From positions 29,302,501 to 29,366,500 of the forward strand of contig JAKSXM010000231.1 of assembly GCA_022575985.1 (NCBI GenBank): 64,000 bases of DNA. Direction: 5' to 3'. The translations under genes and the position numbers were made by a program. The notes under the pieces are model-generated. The model worked only from the letters and a program-made list of their open reading frames with translations, searched no databases and was not told where the DNA came from. Within the stretch, counting starts at the first letter, position 1. Every line of letters starts with the position of its first letter. This DNA is from Anagrus nilaparvatae (Eukaryota > Arthropoda > Insecta > Hymenoptera > Mymaridae). This document shows, in pieces, positions 11,101 to 22,200 of the stretch.

Positions 11101-14100
11101 TTTTTTTTATATTCTTGTACTAAATACTGAAAAGCATTGATTCTTTCATTAAAAAATTATTATAAATAAATATATGGTTAAAATATTTTAGTTACAAATA
11201 TGCTGCACATAAAGCACCCTGTGGTGGACAGAGCGTCGTTAATTTAGTTATAAATCTGTGGCGTTACGGTAAAACCCCATAACTCACAATTTGAATTTTT
11301 TTTTTTTTGATTCTTCAATCAATAATTTTTTTTATAAAAATAGAAATTTAAAAAAAAATTATTTTTAACTATAAAATTTAAGTATAATTAGAGTAAGTAA
11401 ATGAGTAAATCTTAGTTTTAAAATTTCAAACTCGATTTACTCGAAAACTTAAAATTGTGGCTTATGGGATTTTGCCGTAACGCCACAAAAATAGACATTG
11501 TGAAGAAAAAAATACATCCAACCAAAAGTTATTAATTATTCATTTCGGTTTAAAAAAATAATGTATAAAAATAATTTTTACCATTTTTAGCTTGAATTTC
11601 TAAATCAATACTCCAAGTGCTTTTCATACATTTGTGTGGACTTGAAAAACCAGCACAATTATTATTATACCAATATTGAATTTTTGGACCGTCAAAATTG
11701 TATGGCTAAAAAAAAATGAAAAATTTATTTAAAAATGAAAAATATTTTAATAATAAATTGGCTTATATATTTAATTGTTTTTTTTAAAACTTTTATTACT
11801 TTCTCAAGTAAAAAAATTGTATCTACATTAAATTTTTTTAGGTCAAAAGGATCAAAAGTCACTTGTTAAATATAGGGAATCATTGAGATGTTTTTGCACC
11901 ATTCGTTTTAAGACTTCTAAGAAACCAGTCATCTAACTACTGAGCTTATCCTAAAGCTAAAAATTAGTACAATTGTGTGATTATACAAGTAAATTCTGAA
12001 ATTTTTACTATACTCCAGTCAAAATACGGGTTTGGTTGTATTTTTACTGGCGAACATAAGATTTGCTTTACTATATGTTTTTTGGGTCGCTGAACACGAA
12101 AATCGGGGTCATTTCGTAAAGAAATGGGGGCTTCACCCCTAAATTTGCAAAAAACTACCCCAAAATGGGGTGTTTTTTACATAGTTGCACTTTGAGCGCT
12201 CAGATTCGCACCATACGGGTTTTTTGGGTTGCTGATCAAGAATTTCGACTTCTTTTTCTTAAATAATTAAAATTTCACCCCTAAATTGGCTAAAAATACC
12301 CCCTAAAAGGGGTGTTTTTGCTATTTGGGCACTTTGAGCAACCAGGATAGGTCCATATAGGTTTTTCGGGTCGCTAATTAAGAATTTCGACTTATTTTTC
12401 ATAAATATACAATATTTCACCCTTAAAATAGCTAAAACAACCCCTAATAGGGGTGTTTTTGCTAATTGTTCACTTTGAGCATCCAGTATATGTCCATATA
12501 GGTTTTTTCCGTCGCTAATCAAGAATTTCGACTTATTTTTCTTAAGTATTTCTTGAGCATGCATTATAAAAAAAAAAATATTAAGTTTTATTTATTCATT
12601 TTTACGTTCACTATAATAATTTATTTTTCAGGTAAGTATTAATTTTTTATTAAAAAAAATAACAAATTTTTATTCATCAGCGGCCCAGGGACCTGAATGA
12701 ACATAATCGGGATGCTCAAAGTGTGAAAATAGCAAAAACACACCTTTTAGGAGTAGTTTTATGTGTGAAATATTCAATATTTATGAAAAAAGAGTCAAAA
12801 TTCTTGATTAAAGACCCACAAAACCTATATATACATATCCTGGATGCACAAAGTGCGAAAATAGCAAAAACACCCTTTTCAGGGGTAGTTTTAGCTAATT
12901 TAAGGGTGAAATATTGAATTTTTATGAAAAATAACTCGAAATTCTTGATTAGCGACCCAAAAAACCTATATGGACATATCCTGGTTGCTCAAAGTGCCCA
13001 AATAGCAAAAACACCCCCCTTTTCGGGGTAATTTTAGCCAATTTAGGGGTGAAATTTGAATTATTTATGAAAAACAAGTCGAAATTCTTAATTAGCGACT
13101 CAAAAAACCTATATGGACATATCCTGGTTGCTCAAAGTGCGAAAGTAGCAAAATCACCCCCTTTTGGGGGGTAATTTTAGCTAATTTAGGGGTGAAATAT
13201 TAATTATTTATGAAAAAGAAGTCGAAATTCTTGATCAGCGACCCAAAAAACCCATATGGTGCAAATCTGAGCGCTCAAAGTGCAACTATGTAAAAAACAC
13301 CCCATTTTGGGGTAGTTTTTTGCAAATTTAGGGGTGAAGCCCCCATTTCTTTACGAAATGACCCCGATTTTCGTGTTCAGCGACCCAAAAAACATATAGT
13401 AAAGCAAATCTCATGTTCGCCAGTAAAAATACAACCCCCCCCCGTATTTTGACTGGAGTACTAAAAAATACATTAGTTATAAATGCCATCAATCATTTAC
13501 ATACACAGTAAAAAAAATGTACAGAATATTACAGTTTAGTACTTTTACTACAATTTAGTAATATTACTAAAAAAATAGTAAATTTACTACAAATTGTAGT
13601 AATTTTACTATTTCATAGTAATAATACTACAAGTGTAGTATAATTACAACGATTTGTAGTAAATTTACTATATACACTGGTAGTAAATTAAAAATTTATT
13701 TATATTTCACCCAGACACCCACGGTATAGTTGCTTTTCAACCAATTGGTTATATATTCAATCAAAGCAGTTCTGAGTGAAAAATAAATAAATTTTTACTT
13801 TGCTACAAGCATTAACTGTAGTAATATTTTGTACATTTTTTTTAATTGTTTACAAATGCTGAAAATATTTTGTAAAAAAATAGTATTTTGAGCTAATAAT
13901 TTAGGAAATATATATAATCCCGCAATTCTATACAACTTTTCAAAGTCCACTTATGAAAGTTGCCATGATTCCCTATATTAAACACGTGTCCTTTAGCTCC
14001 TCAAATCACGAAATCATAAAGATCTATTTTTGAATAGCTTAAACTCTTAAGTTTTAAAGTTCACTAATTCATGGCGTTAAATAAAATGTTTTAAATGAGC

Positions 14101-15853
14101 AATTCTTGCATATAAAAAAAATTATTTTTTTTTTGGTATTTTGAGATCAAAAAAAAAAAATTTGGCTTGGCTCTTTTTGCGCAAATGCTTTTTAAAGTTT
14201 TGCCCCCACATTTCGGGATTTCTTTCCTTTAACATCTCAAGATAAAAATTGGAAAATAACTTTTAAATATGGCTATTCGAGTTATTATAGTTTAAGAAAA
14301 TTGCACTTTTGCAAAAATGTTCAAAAATTTGAATAAGCGGGGAAATTTGAGATCGAAAAACAGTCCATAAAAACTAATAACCATGTTTGCGGCAGAAGTT
14401 AGGCCTATGTTTTTTTTATATTTGCAAGAACTTGCCATTTAAAAAATTTTAAGAAAATCTGTGAATTGTAAATAACACGAAAATGTAAAAAATATAAAAA
14501 ATTAAAAGAATCTTACAAGCTTTTCTTCAGACACAAAGATCTTAGCTGTTTTTTGTCCATATTCAGCTCCATTGACATTTAAAGTTACTGACATTTCATA
14601 TTGACTTGAGCTTTGTGGTACATTTACAAATACAGGAATAATTTTAGTTTCTCCAGGAGCGAAAGTAAAACTAAAAAAAAAATATTATTTTTATTTTCCT
14701 TAAACAATTTAAAAAATTTTAAAAAAGTTATAATTACGAATCTCCTTGACTTCCAGATGGATTTTTTGAATTAACAGCATAAATATTATAAAAAGCCTTA
14801 CTTCTATGATTATTCGTAACGTTGAAATAAATTTGATGGTTAACACCAGGCCTTGTTATTAAATTTGATATCGGATTAACTTCAATCAATAATGATTTTC
14901 TCAATGGCATTTCATTTTTATAATATTTAGATTGAAATAATTTAACGTGTTCCAAAACAGCTGAATTATCACTTAAACTAGAATATGGATTTTCACCAAA
15001 TCTCGTTGATATACTTGTTCCATTATTATTATTTGTTAAATTATTGTTATTTGAACCAAGTGGTATTAAATCGTCATAAAAATTATCTGTAAAAAATAAA
15101 TTAAAAATTTTTAATTTAGGTAAACATCATGATGTATCATAAAGATTATCTTATACGAAATTTTATTTTTAATGTTTTAGTTAAGTAAAGAATAATATTA
15201 AAACGGAAATAATGATATCATACATCAAATATAGGTGTATGTAATAATATTTTTTTTAAAATATATTGTTTAGCATTTGATAAAAATAAAATGTTTTTAT
15301 AAATCTGATAATATTAAATTTTATGACTAATAGCTAGTGATAATACAATTTTTGAGTAATTATTCTTAATAAAATTAATTATAATTAATTTTTTGTGCAA
15401 AAATATTTTATTTAGTAATTTTTTATCTTTTTGGGCAGTCTAAATATTTATTTTATCAAAAAATTGTGATTTTGATGATTTTCAAATCGTGATTTTAAGA
15501 CAAAAAAATTTGTTATTTTGATTTATCTATGAAAATTAAAATTAATTCAATTCAAGAATTAAAAAGCCACATTTATGTAATACCAAAAATATTCCCAATA
15601 TATTTACAATTATATAATAAATTACGTTCTATTTAATAATAATTAACCTGCTGGCAATATTATGACTTTTTGAAAATTTTGCAGTATCATACTCTCGATA
15701 AAAGATATGCATTTTGACTACACTACTTTAAAAAAAATAATATTCAATTATTTATAAAAATTCAGACTTACCTTTTTTTTCACTAGCACCAAAAACATTG
15801 ACAAAACCCAAAAATGCATAAAAGCATAAAAAGATCACAAAATTACACTTCAT
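8187..15853 (-). CDS. Paralog A: single-pass membrane protein of an expanded family (6 exons, 335 aa)
   Basis: I assemble six exons: 15853-15772, 15086-14738, 14670-14517, 11705-11582, 9514-9341 and 8311-8187. All have GT-AG borders and the frame stays open, giving 335 residues. The start gives a signal peptide (MKCNFVIFLCFYAF..., cleaved near residue 22). Then come an Asn-rich linker (NNNNLTNNNN), an ectodomain block with SLLIEVNP and NVTNN near residues 90-120, an FAPGETK segment, a YWYNNNC...C...STWSID module (Cys212, Cys221, Trp226), a YYTNNCC module (Cys270, Cys271), a membrane helix at about 303-327 and a very short KKK tail. From memory, the STWS and NNCC modules followed by a helix resemble the C-terminal part of insect VWA7-like proteins, without the von Willebrand A domain; this is unconfirmed. 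Function unknown. Introns 3-5 are filled with foldback elements, yet all splice sites are intact. Confidence 0.8.
8715..8960. repeat. Partial copy of the CACCCC/GGGGTG repeat family (paralog A intron 5)
   Basis: Shared with the large element at 12013-13458 are 'accaccagatttggtcta', 'cgttgatcacgaatttcggggt', 'gcgcttcgcccttaaatcag' and 'aaggggtatttttga'. The copy has no mirrored arm. It is followed by the small hairpin GGTGC-ATA-GCACC at 8923-8935, flanked by GTCCC and GGGAC. Confidence 0.5.
9288..9321 (+). mobile_element. Possible Helitron 3' terminus (two GC hairpins + CTAG)
   Basis: Two perfect GC-rich hairpins stand side by side: GCGCGCT-TT-AGCGCGC at 9288-9303 and GGGGGC-TT-GCCCCC at 9305-9318, followed at once by CTAG and then T. 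A terminal hairpin with CTRR before a host T is the known signature of Helitron 3' ends. The matching 5' TC end was not located. The terminus lies 20 bases from the splice donor after paralog A exon 5 (donor at 9340). Confidence 0.4.
9580..10340. repeat. Copy of the CCAGTC-ended foldback, interrupted by a younger element
   Basis: The left end 'actccagtcaaatcgcgg' matches the terminus of the element at 12013-13458, and the interior repeats 'gatcgctgatcaagaattttggggtca' and its mirror 'gaccccgaaattcgtgatcagcgaccc'. The right end is degraded (acaacccctattcccc at 10329-10344). It is split by a CACTG-ended insertion at 10128-10327. It lies in intron 4 of paralog A, starting 65 bases from the acceptor of exon 5. 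Confidence 0.6.
10128..10327. mobile_element. CACTG-ended foldback built of CCGGTTGC palindromes
   Basis: The 200-bp element has ends CACTGAAAAAAAATTCC and its inverse, flanked by TA on both sides. The whole interior is made of palindromes with core CCGGTTGCGGCAACCGG. The design is the same as in the element at 6369-6789, but with a different palindrome core. No coding capacity. Confidence 0.75.
10509..11237. repeat. Long foldback with ~327-bp arms (paralog A intron 4)
   Basis: The left end GACGCTCTGTCC at 10509 is mirrored by GGACAGAGCGTC ending at 11237. Checked pairs keep a constant coordinate sum (for example 10798 with 10948), so the arms align without indels over about 327 bp, apart from a few substitutions. 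The spacer is about 75 bp. In the pre-mRNA of paralog A this would form a long, nearly perfect hairpin. Confidence 0.85.
11257..11487. repeat. Short foldback next to the large one
   Basis: The left end 'tgtggcgttacggtaaaacc' with 'ccataactcacaattt' is mirrored by 'aaattgtggcttatggga' with 'ttttgccgtaacgccaca' at 11451-11487. Arms are about 37 bp around a low-complexity centre. It abuts the preceding foldback and also lies in intron 4 of paralog A. Confidence 0.7.
12013..13458. repeat. 1.45-kb foldback carrying ~140-bp tandem units in both arms (paralog A intron 3)
   Basis: The termini CTCCAGTCAAAATACGGG and the exact inverse are flanked by TA on both sides. Each arm holds head-to-tail units of about 140 bp. 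In the right arm 'gaaattcttgattagcgac'-type anchors occur near 12802, 12942, 13082 and 13222; in the left arm the inverse anchors occur near 12236, 12375 and 12514. Every unit carries a 'cacccc..ttttggggt' hairpin and 'ctatatggacatatcc'. Related fragments lie at 8715-8960, 9580-10340 and 17180-17720. Frames here are repeat-derived. Confidence 0.8.
13506..13850. mobile_element. Palindromic MITE-like element
   Basis: The left end 'acagtaaaaaaaatgtaca' with 'gaatattac' is mirrored by 'gtaatattttgtacattttt' near 13820-13842. The left half is a run of 'tttactacaa..ttgtagtaa' palindromes. It is located within intron 3 of paralog A, immediately 3' of the larger foldback on the plus strand. Confidence 0.55.
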
Positions 15854-15940
15854 GTTTCAAAAATAATTTTAACACTAATAAAGTCAAAATATACAGAAAA
15901 GGTAGAACGTTTTCAGATGTTTACGATACAAATGACTTTT

Positions 15941-15977
15941 ACTGAATGATAAGAAATTAACTAAACGTAAGATATAT
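15941..15977 (-). promoter_or_regulatory. Candidate core promoter of paralog A
   Basis: On the minus strand an ATATAT box (15977-15972) precedes a TCAGT initiator (15945-15941) by about 30 bases. The initiator is about 90 bases upstream of the ATG of paralog A. TCAGT is the common arthropod initiator. The AT-rich setting makes the TATA part weak evidence on its own. Confidence 0.4.
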
Positions 15978-16185
15978 GTTTTACGATGTACAATTATTAT
16001 TATTACTTGACTAAAGTTTTGTGTCTTATAGGAAGGAAGTGATTATTAATATTTTTAAACTGATAATAATAAAAATAATTTTACTTTGACTCACACTTTT
16101 AATTTATCTCATTTTTTTTAATATATTTTTGATAACAAAAGTCTACAAAGATTATATTTTATATATATTTGAAAAATATTATCCT

Positions 16186-16306
16186 TAGGGTAGATGCACC
16201 AGTGAATGACCGGCGCCAGTGAATGACCAATACCATGTATTTCTTATGGAAAACGAGTGGTCATTTACTAGATTGTAACCGGTCATTCACTGGTGAATCT
16301 ACCCTA
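16186..16306. mobile_element. 120-bp foldback MITE with GTGAATGACC motifs
   Basis: The ends 'tagggtagatgcaccagtga' and its inverse are near perfect; the motif CCAGTGAATGACC occurs twice in the left arm and once inverted in the right arm. It is non-coding. It lies between paralogs A and B. Confidence 0.7.
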
Positions 16307-17179
16307 TAACGTTTATATTTTTTCTCACGTGTATAGATAATAAGATTGTTGTATTTCATTTGTTAGTACATATTCATAAATTTATTTTCAACTCTTTATT
16401 ATCTATATGAATTTACGTATTTCCCAAAAAAATTGATATAGGTTATCTTCCTTTCTTTGAATAAAGTGATCATGAATAATGACTCAAATTTTAAATGTTA
16501 TTTAATGAGTCAAACAATCGCCAATTGATATTGCTATTCCTCATTTATATTTTTTCATTAATTATACAATGTTTATTTTATTTTATCATTTTTATTTTTA
16601 GTACAATCATTTGGTGACTAAATTTTCAAAATATTGATTTTATTGATTTATTGATTAATAATTTGTAATTCTGATTCGCAAAAAAATTGTATTTATTTTT
16701 TTTATTATAGAAATCTAAAATTACTTCACGACTGAAAAAAATGTGATAAACATAATATTTTAACAATCAATCAATTTGAAGAATTGCAAATTTTACAAAA
16801 AACTTGACATGGTATTCTCCAGGGTAGCCAGATACCATAAAAGCAAAGACTAAAATAAATAATTTGGCGAATGAGAGCAAGCTTTGAAACAAGAAATTTT
16901 AAATGCTAAGGGAAAATGTGTTATACCAGCAGTTTTTAATAAAATTGAGATAAAACAAGGTAAAATTCTTTGCAATTTTAAAATTACCGATTTTACTGAG
17001 ATATTGCAGGAACGAAGCTTTAAATATTAATGTGACACCAAGTCCATTTTTAAAGTCCTAAATTTTCCTAAAGGTTTCAAAATTGCAGTTATATTTTTCG
17101 ATATTTAAAAATTTTCAATGGAATTGGGGGTAAATAAAATTTTTTCCTGGGTTCAGAGTTTTTCTATCATTTATTTATA

Positions 17180-17720
17180 ATTATGACATGAACTTTGAGT
17201 GTCTAGATTTGGTCCATTTTTTGAGCTACTGATTCTGAATATTGGGGTCTTTTCCGGGAGATATTGGCGAAAAACTCTTAAATTTGCAAAAACTACCCCT
17301 AAAAAGGGGTATTATTTGTATTCGCAATTAGAGTGTCTAGATTTGGTCCATATAGATTTTTTTAATCGTTGATCAAGAATTTCAGGTTTCTGTATACTAA
17401 TAATCTACGTTTCACCCTTAATTTAACATAATCTACCACCAAAAGGGGTATTTTTGATATATTTCATGTTTTTGTAAATTTAAGGGTGAAGTGCGAATTT
17501 TTAGTAGACAGGGCCCTGAAATTCTTGATCAGCGACCCAAAAAATCCATATATGGACCAAATCTAGATACTCAAAGTTCGAATATATAAAAAAAAACCTT
17601 TTTTACGGGTAGTTTTTGCAAATTTATGGGTGTGCCCTAATAGACCCTAAAATGGGTCAGCGACCCAAAAACTAACAAATATTATAGTAGACCAAAGCTC
17701 ATGACTGCCAGTAACTATGC
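17180..17720. repeat. Diverged copy of the GGGGTG/CACCCC foldback family
   Basis: Units with 'tttgagtgtctagatttggtcca', 'actacccctaaaaaggggta' and 'gatcaagaatttcag' occur on the left and in mirror form on the right ('gaaattcttgatcagcgaccc'), ending in 'agctcatgactgccagtaac'. It is less symmetric than the copy at 12013-13458. The flanking DNA from 16310 to 19212 otherwise shows no gene. Confidence 0.55.
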
Positions 17721-19212
17721 ACCCTAAACCGCGATAACAAGTATTACACTGATTAGGATCTAATGGGTTATTCCAAATTCATTAAATTAAAAAAATTGTC
17801 AAAAGAAAAAAATTAGCCAAATTTTTGATCTTCTTATAGTTTTTCCGAAAATTGATGGTAGATTCGTATCGAAAACTTGGCTCAAATTTCTATTTCAAAT
17901 TCGAAAACAGTTGGCATTTCCGAGTCATTTCAAAACCACTAAACTAAAAACCTATTTATGCGCATTTATTAATCTCAGTCAATTCTGTTTTTTTTTTTTT
18001 TTTTTTATAATCTCAGACCCTATTGAAACTTGAGTGGCCAAGGTTGTCTAAACAAATAATTGCGATGATCAATATCATAAATCCTATTAGTAATCTGTGT
18101 CATAAGCTAATTTTTTTAATTGGTACTCTTTAAATACATTTTGATATGTAAGAATAAATTTTATCAGTTCTACTCTGGATTATATGAACACCCTAAGTAT
18201 TGGAGTATACCTAAATAAATAGAATCATTCAGTCAACCCCACCAGATAGCGTATATCATTGCAAATCAGCTGGGGCAACTTTCTTCACGTATTGACATAA
18301 AAAATACTGAAATGCCTTTGAGCCAAAATATGAAAGTGACCATTAAAAATTTTATTAGTGAGTATTCGAAAAAGTCATTTCATTTGCGAGAAAAAAAATA
18401 TTGTCTTCAATCATATAACTACAGATATATGAATATCAAAAATAAAATTTTTTAAAATACATAATAGGTACCAAATTCAGCTCGAATGCACCCTTATTCT
18501 TACTCAATTTAGGCTGCAGCAGGCTTATAAAATTAAAAAAGAATAATATTTGATTAAATTATTTTAAAAAAATTTATTATTATACATATATAAAACTTAT
18601 TTAAATAATATTATAAAATATGTTTTTTATGAATCTCAAATAATTTAAAACTATATTTACATTTACAATTAATTAATAAGTTAAAAGTTATAAAATAATT
18701 TTACAGTGTAGAATTATACTCTAAATTAAAGATTTAATTTGTTTTTAGACCTCAAGAATAAATTTTTTATTAAATTTAATTGAGATCTTATATGATCCAT
18801 TGGTTCAGTTTGACATCAATAACTAAACCAATTTTTTTTAATACCATAAATGCTCTGTAGAAAAAATTATTTTTTAAATTTCGATTTTGACCAGTTAATT
18901 CAATTATTATGTAACTAGCATTACACTGATTTTTAAATATTTCTTTTGCTTACTACTTTTATCAACCCTAATAAAAAGAAAAGCAAATAAATTACATTAC
19001 TTTTTTCCATACCAAAACAGTTAATTTTTACATTTAAACCTAATGTCATGATATTTCTTAGCCTAAATTTTACAAAAATTATTAATTACCTACTATAAGT
19101 ACAAAAATTACTAAAAGATTTTTTTTTTTAATTATTGTTCACATAAAAATAAAATATATTAATGCACAGATCTTATGTAAGATTTTTTAATGATTTAAAC
19201 TAATATAAACAA

Positions 19213-22200
19213 TTACGAATTATCGACCACTGATCTCCTACCATTTGAACTGTTGTAACGTTGTAAATGTGAAAAATCAACACTTGTATTTCTTTTAAAA
19301 AAAATTATTGTAACAATGAGTATTACAAGTAAAATAATAAATAATATTATAAATATTAATGCAATAACTTCTCCTCTTACAAAATTGTACCAAACTAAAA
19401 AATTAAAAAAAAAAAAATTCATCATAAATTTTGTTCATTTAAAAATATTTTTTAATTAACATTTATAAAATTACCTTCGACATCTATTTTTTTGTGGTAA
19501 ATTCTATTTGAAATATCAATTGCCTGAATATCAACGACTGGTTTACAACAATTATTTGTATAAAAAAATTTAACCAATGATGAAATACCACTTGTGTATG
19601 GAGAAATTGGATAAATGCCTCTTGGATTTGATTCAACAGTTTTGATACCTAAAAAAATTTTTTTTAAAGTATTATTTATTGAAATTTAATTATTTTTATC
19701 ACATAAAAAATAATGATTTTTTACCATTATCTGATTGAACTTCGATATCAATACTCCAAGTACTTTTCATACATTTATCTTGACTTGTATACCCAGCACA
19801 GTTATTATTAAACCAATAATTTATTGACGGTCCGTAACCATCGGAAGGCTGTAATTAATATAAAATAAATAATTTATTATTATCTAATTGATTTCTTTTT
19901 ACGAAATAAAATTATTTTTTTGGTTTTTCTTATTTAGTAGTATATTTAGTTTATTTAGATAAATTAAATTAGATAATTTTGATCATTAATGTAAACTAGG
20001 GGTGTGAGGTTACCCGAATTTTCGGGCACCTGACTCGAAAGTTCGATCTTTTTTTTCCGGGTCGGTCGAGTCGGTTTCGGGTACACCCGAAAAGCTTCAG
20101 AAATCTGCAGGTACAGTTTTGAATCGGAAATTTCCCTGGCATTACAATTCTATGAATATTTTAATTTTGAAGATTTTTGTTTGCGCTTCAAAAATAGGAG
20201 AAATAGTAAAAAAATTGCTTAGAATACAATTAAAAGAATAATAACTTGACTTATCAAAAAATATTTTCATGGAATCATGAAGCCACGATGAAGCCAGGGA
20301 AATTTCAGATTCAAAACTGTACTTGCGGACCTAAGATCGATCCGACCTGACCCGAAGCTACGGGTCGGGTAACCTCACACCCCTAATGTAAACACTTGAT
20401 TATGTCTTGCAAAAGTGATACAATGTATTTATTTAAATACACTGAAAAAAAATCCAGATTTCCAAATTTCAATTTCCGGTCAAAACCGGAATTATGGTTG
20501 CGGCAGCCAGAACTTTTTCTTCTTTAAAAAGGTTGAAAATGACATAAAACCTAAAGAAACTTAACCCATCCCGCGCACTTTTGAACTGTGCCGGCCAAGT
20601 ATGGGCCGAAGTTCGGGCGACGTTCGGCAAAACGCTCTGCCGACGTGTGGCGCACGTATAGCATACGTCCTTTGGTACACATCTCAGCGACGTATGGCAC
20701 ATACTTCGGCTCACGTATGGCAGAAGATTTTTATTTTTTTTTTAGTAAAAAAAAAAAAAAAATTTACTTGGTTCAGGAATTGAACCAGGGACCCTCTTTA
20801 AAATTTTAAGAGGGTCGAGGATTATACGAGCGCGGCCAACCCTCGTATTTGAAAGTTATTGCATAAATGACTGTAAAATGTTGTATCTTATTGTATTTAA
20901 ATTAAATTGATATCAGATTTTTCAAGTTCATTTAGAAAGTAATTCGTACAGAAAATGATTGTTTTTCACAACTGGAATATTTTCCAGTTTTTCGAAGATG
21001 GCGAAGTGTATATTAAAATACTGATCTAAGATCCGTAAAATAAGGGCAAGCGCAACGATATAAAATTTAGTTCAAAAATTTTTTTGGTTTTTCCAATATG
21101 GTGGACCATAAAATTTATTTAAAAACTTCTATAAATTATAAATATTTTTTTCAAATTAATTCGAATGTGCATAGATAAAAAAAGATAGAGTATTAAGAGA
21201 TTAAATCTAGAGGTGGGCGTGTAGCATAATTAGGATTAAGTGACTCGCGACAAATCTTTTTGTTTAGAGGCCCATTTTAAATTAAGTCAGATAAATATTC
21301 AAATTAGGATATTATAAGAAAACAAGTACAATACAATTTTAAATCGGACCTCAAAACAAAAAAATCTGTTTAAAAAAAATTTCTTTTATTACCCTTCTTA
21401 AATAAAATAATGTATCAATTATCGAATTAATTTGAAAAAAATATTTATAATTTATAGAAGTTTTTAAATAAATTTTATGGTCCACCATATTGGAAAAACC
21501 AAAAAAATTTTTGAACTAAATTTTATATCGTTGCGCTTGCCCTTATTTTACGGATCTTAGATCAGTATTTTAGTATATACTTCGCCATCTTGGAAAAACT
21601 GGAAAATATTCCAGTTGTGAAAAACAATCATTTTCTGTACGAAGTACTTTCTAAATGAACTTGAAAAATCTGATATCAATTTAATTTAAATACAATAAGA
21701 TACAACATTTTACAGTCATTTATGCAATAACTTTCAAATACGAGGGTTGGCCGCGCTCGTATAATCCTCGACCCTCTTAAAATTTTAAAGAGGGTCCCTG
21801 GTTCAATTCCTGAACCAAGTAAATTTTTTTTTTTTTTTTACTAAAAAAAAAATAAAAATCTTCTGCCATACGTGGGCCGAAGTATGTGCCATACGTCGCT
21901 GAGATGTGTACCAAAGGACGTATGCTATACGTGCGCCACACGTCGGCAGAGCGTTTTGCCGAACGTCGCCCGAACTTCGGCCCATACTTGGCCGGCACAG
22001 TTCAAAAGTGCGCGGGGCAATAACGCTTAATCGACTATTCTTGGACATATAAATATTTTAGGATTTACCCTACATTAATGATTGACATCGCATTTTCTAG
22101 GTATTGATGATAAAAACTGACTTTAGAAATGACATAAGCAACCCAAAAAACATACTGGGAGACAATTTTAGCCCAAATATTTCATTTTTTTAATTGAAAT

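Noticed and set aside
12259..13400. Frames of 64-101 codons in the tandem units
   Set aside because: They repeat with the 140-bp units on both strands and are explained by the repeat.
12013..13458. CRISPR-like array, because of regular repeats
   Set aside because: Units are about 140 bp with no short-repeat/unique-spacer pattern, are mirrored in two arms, and lie in an intron of a eukaryotic gene.
20588..20809. Open frame of 73 codons present in both arms of the foldback
   Set aside because: It exists as a mirror pair only because the arms are inverted copies. It starts in the GC-rich repeat and ends in the tRNA-like part; no domain is visible.
20770..20845. Functional tRNA gene
   Set aside because: B-box and partial A-box are present, but there is no acceptor stem pairing and no clear anticodon arm; better explained as a tRNA-derived repeat.
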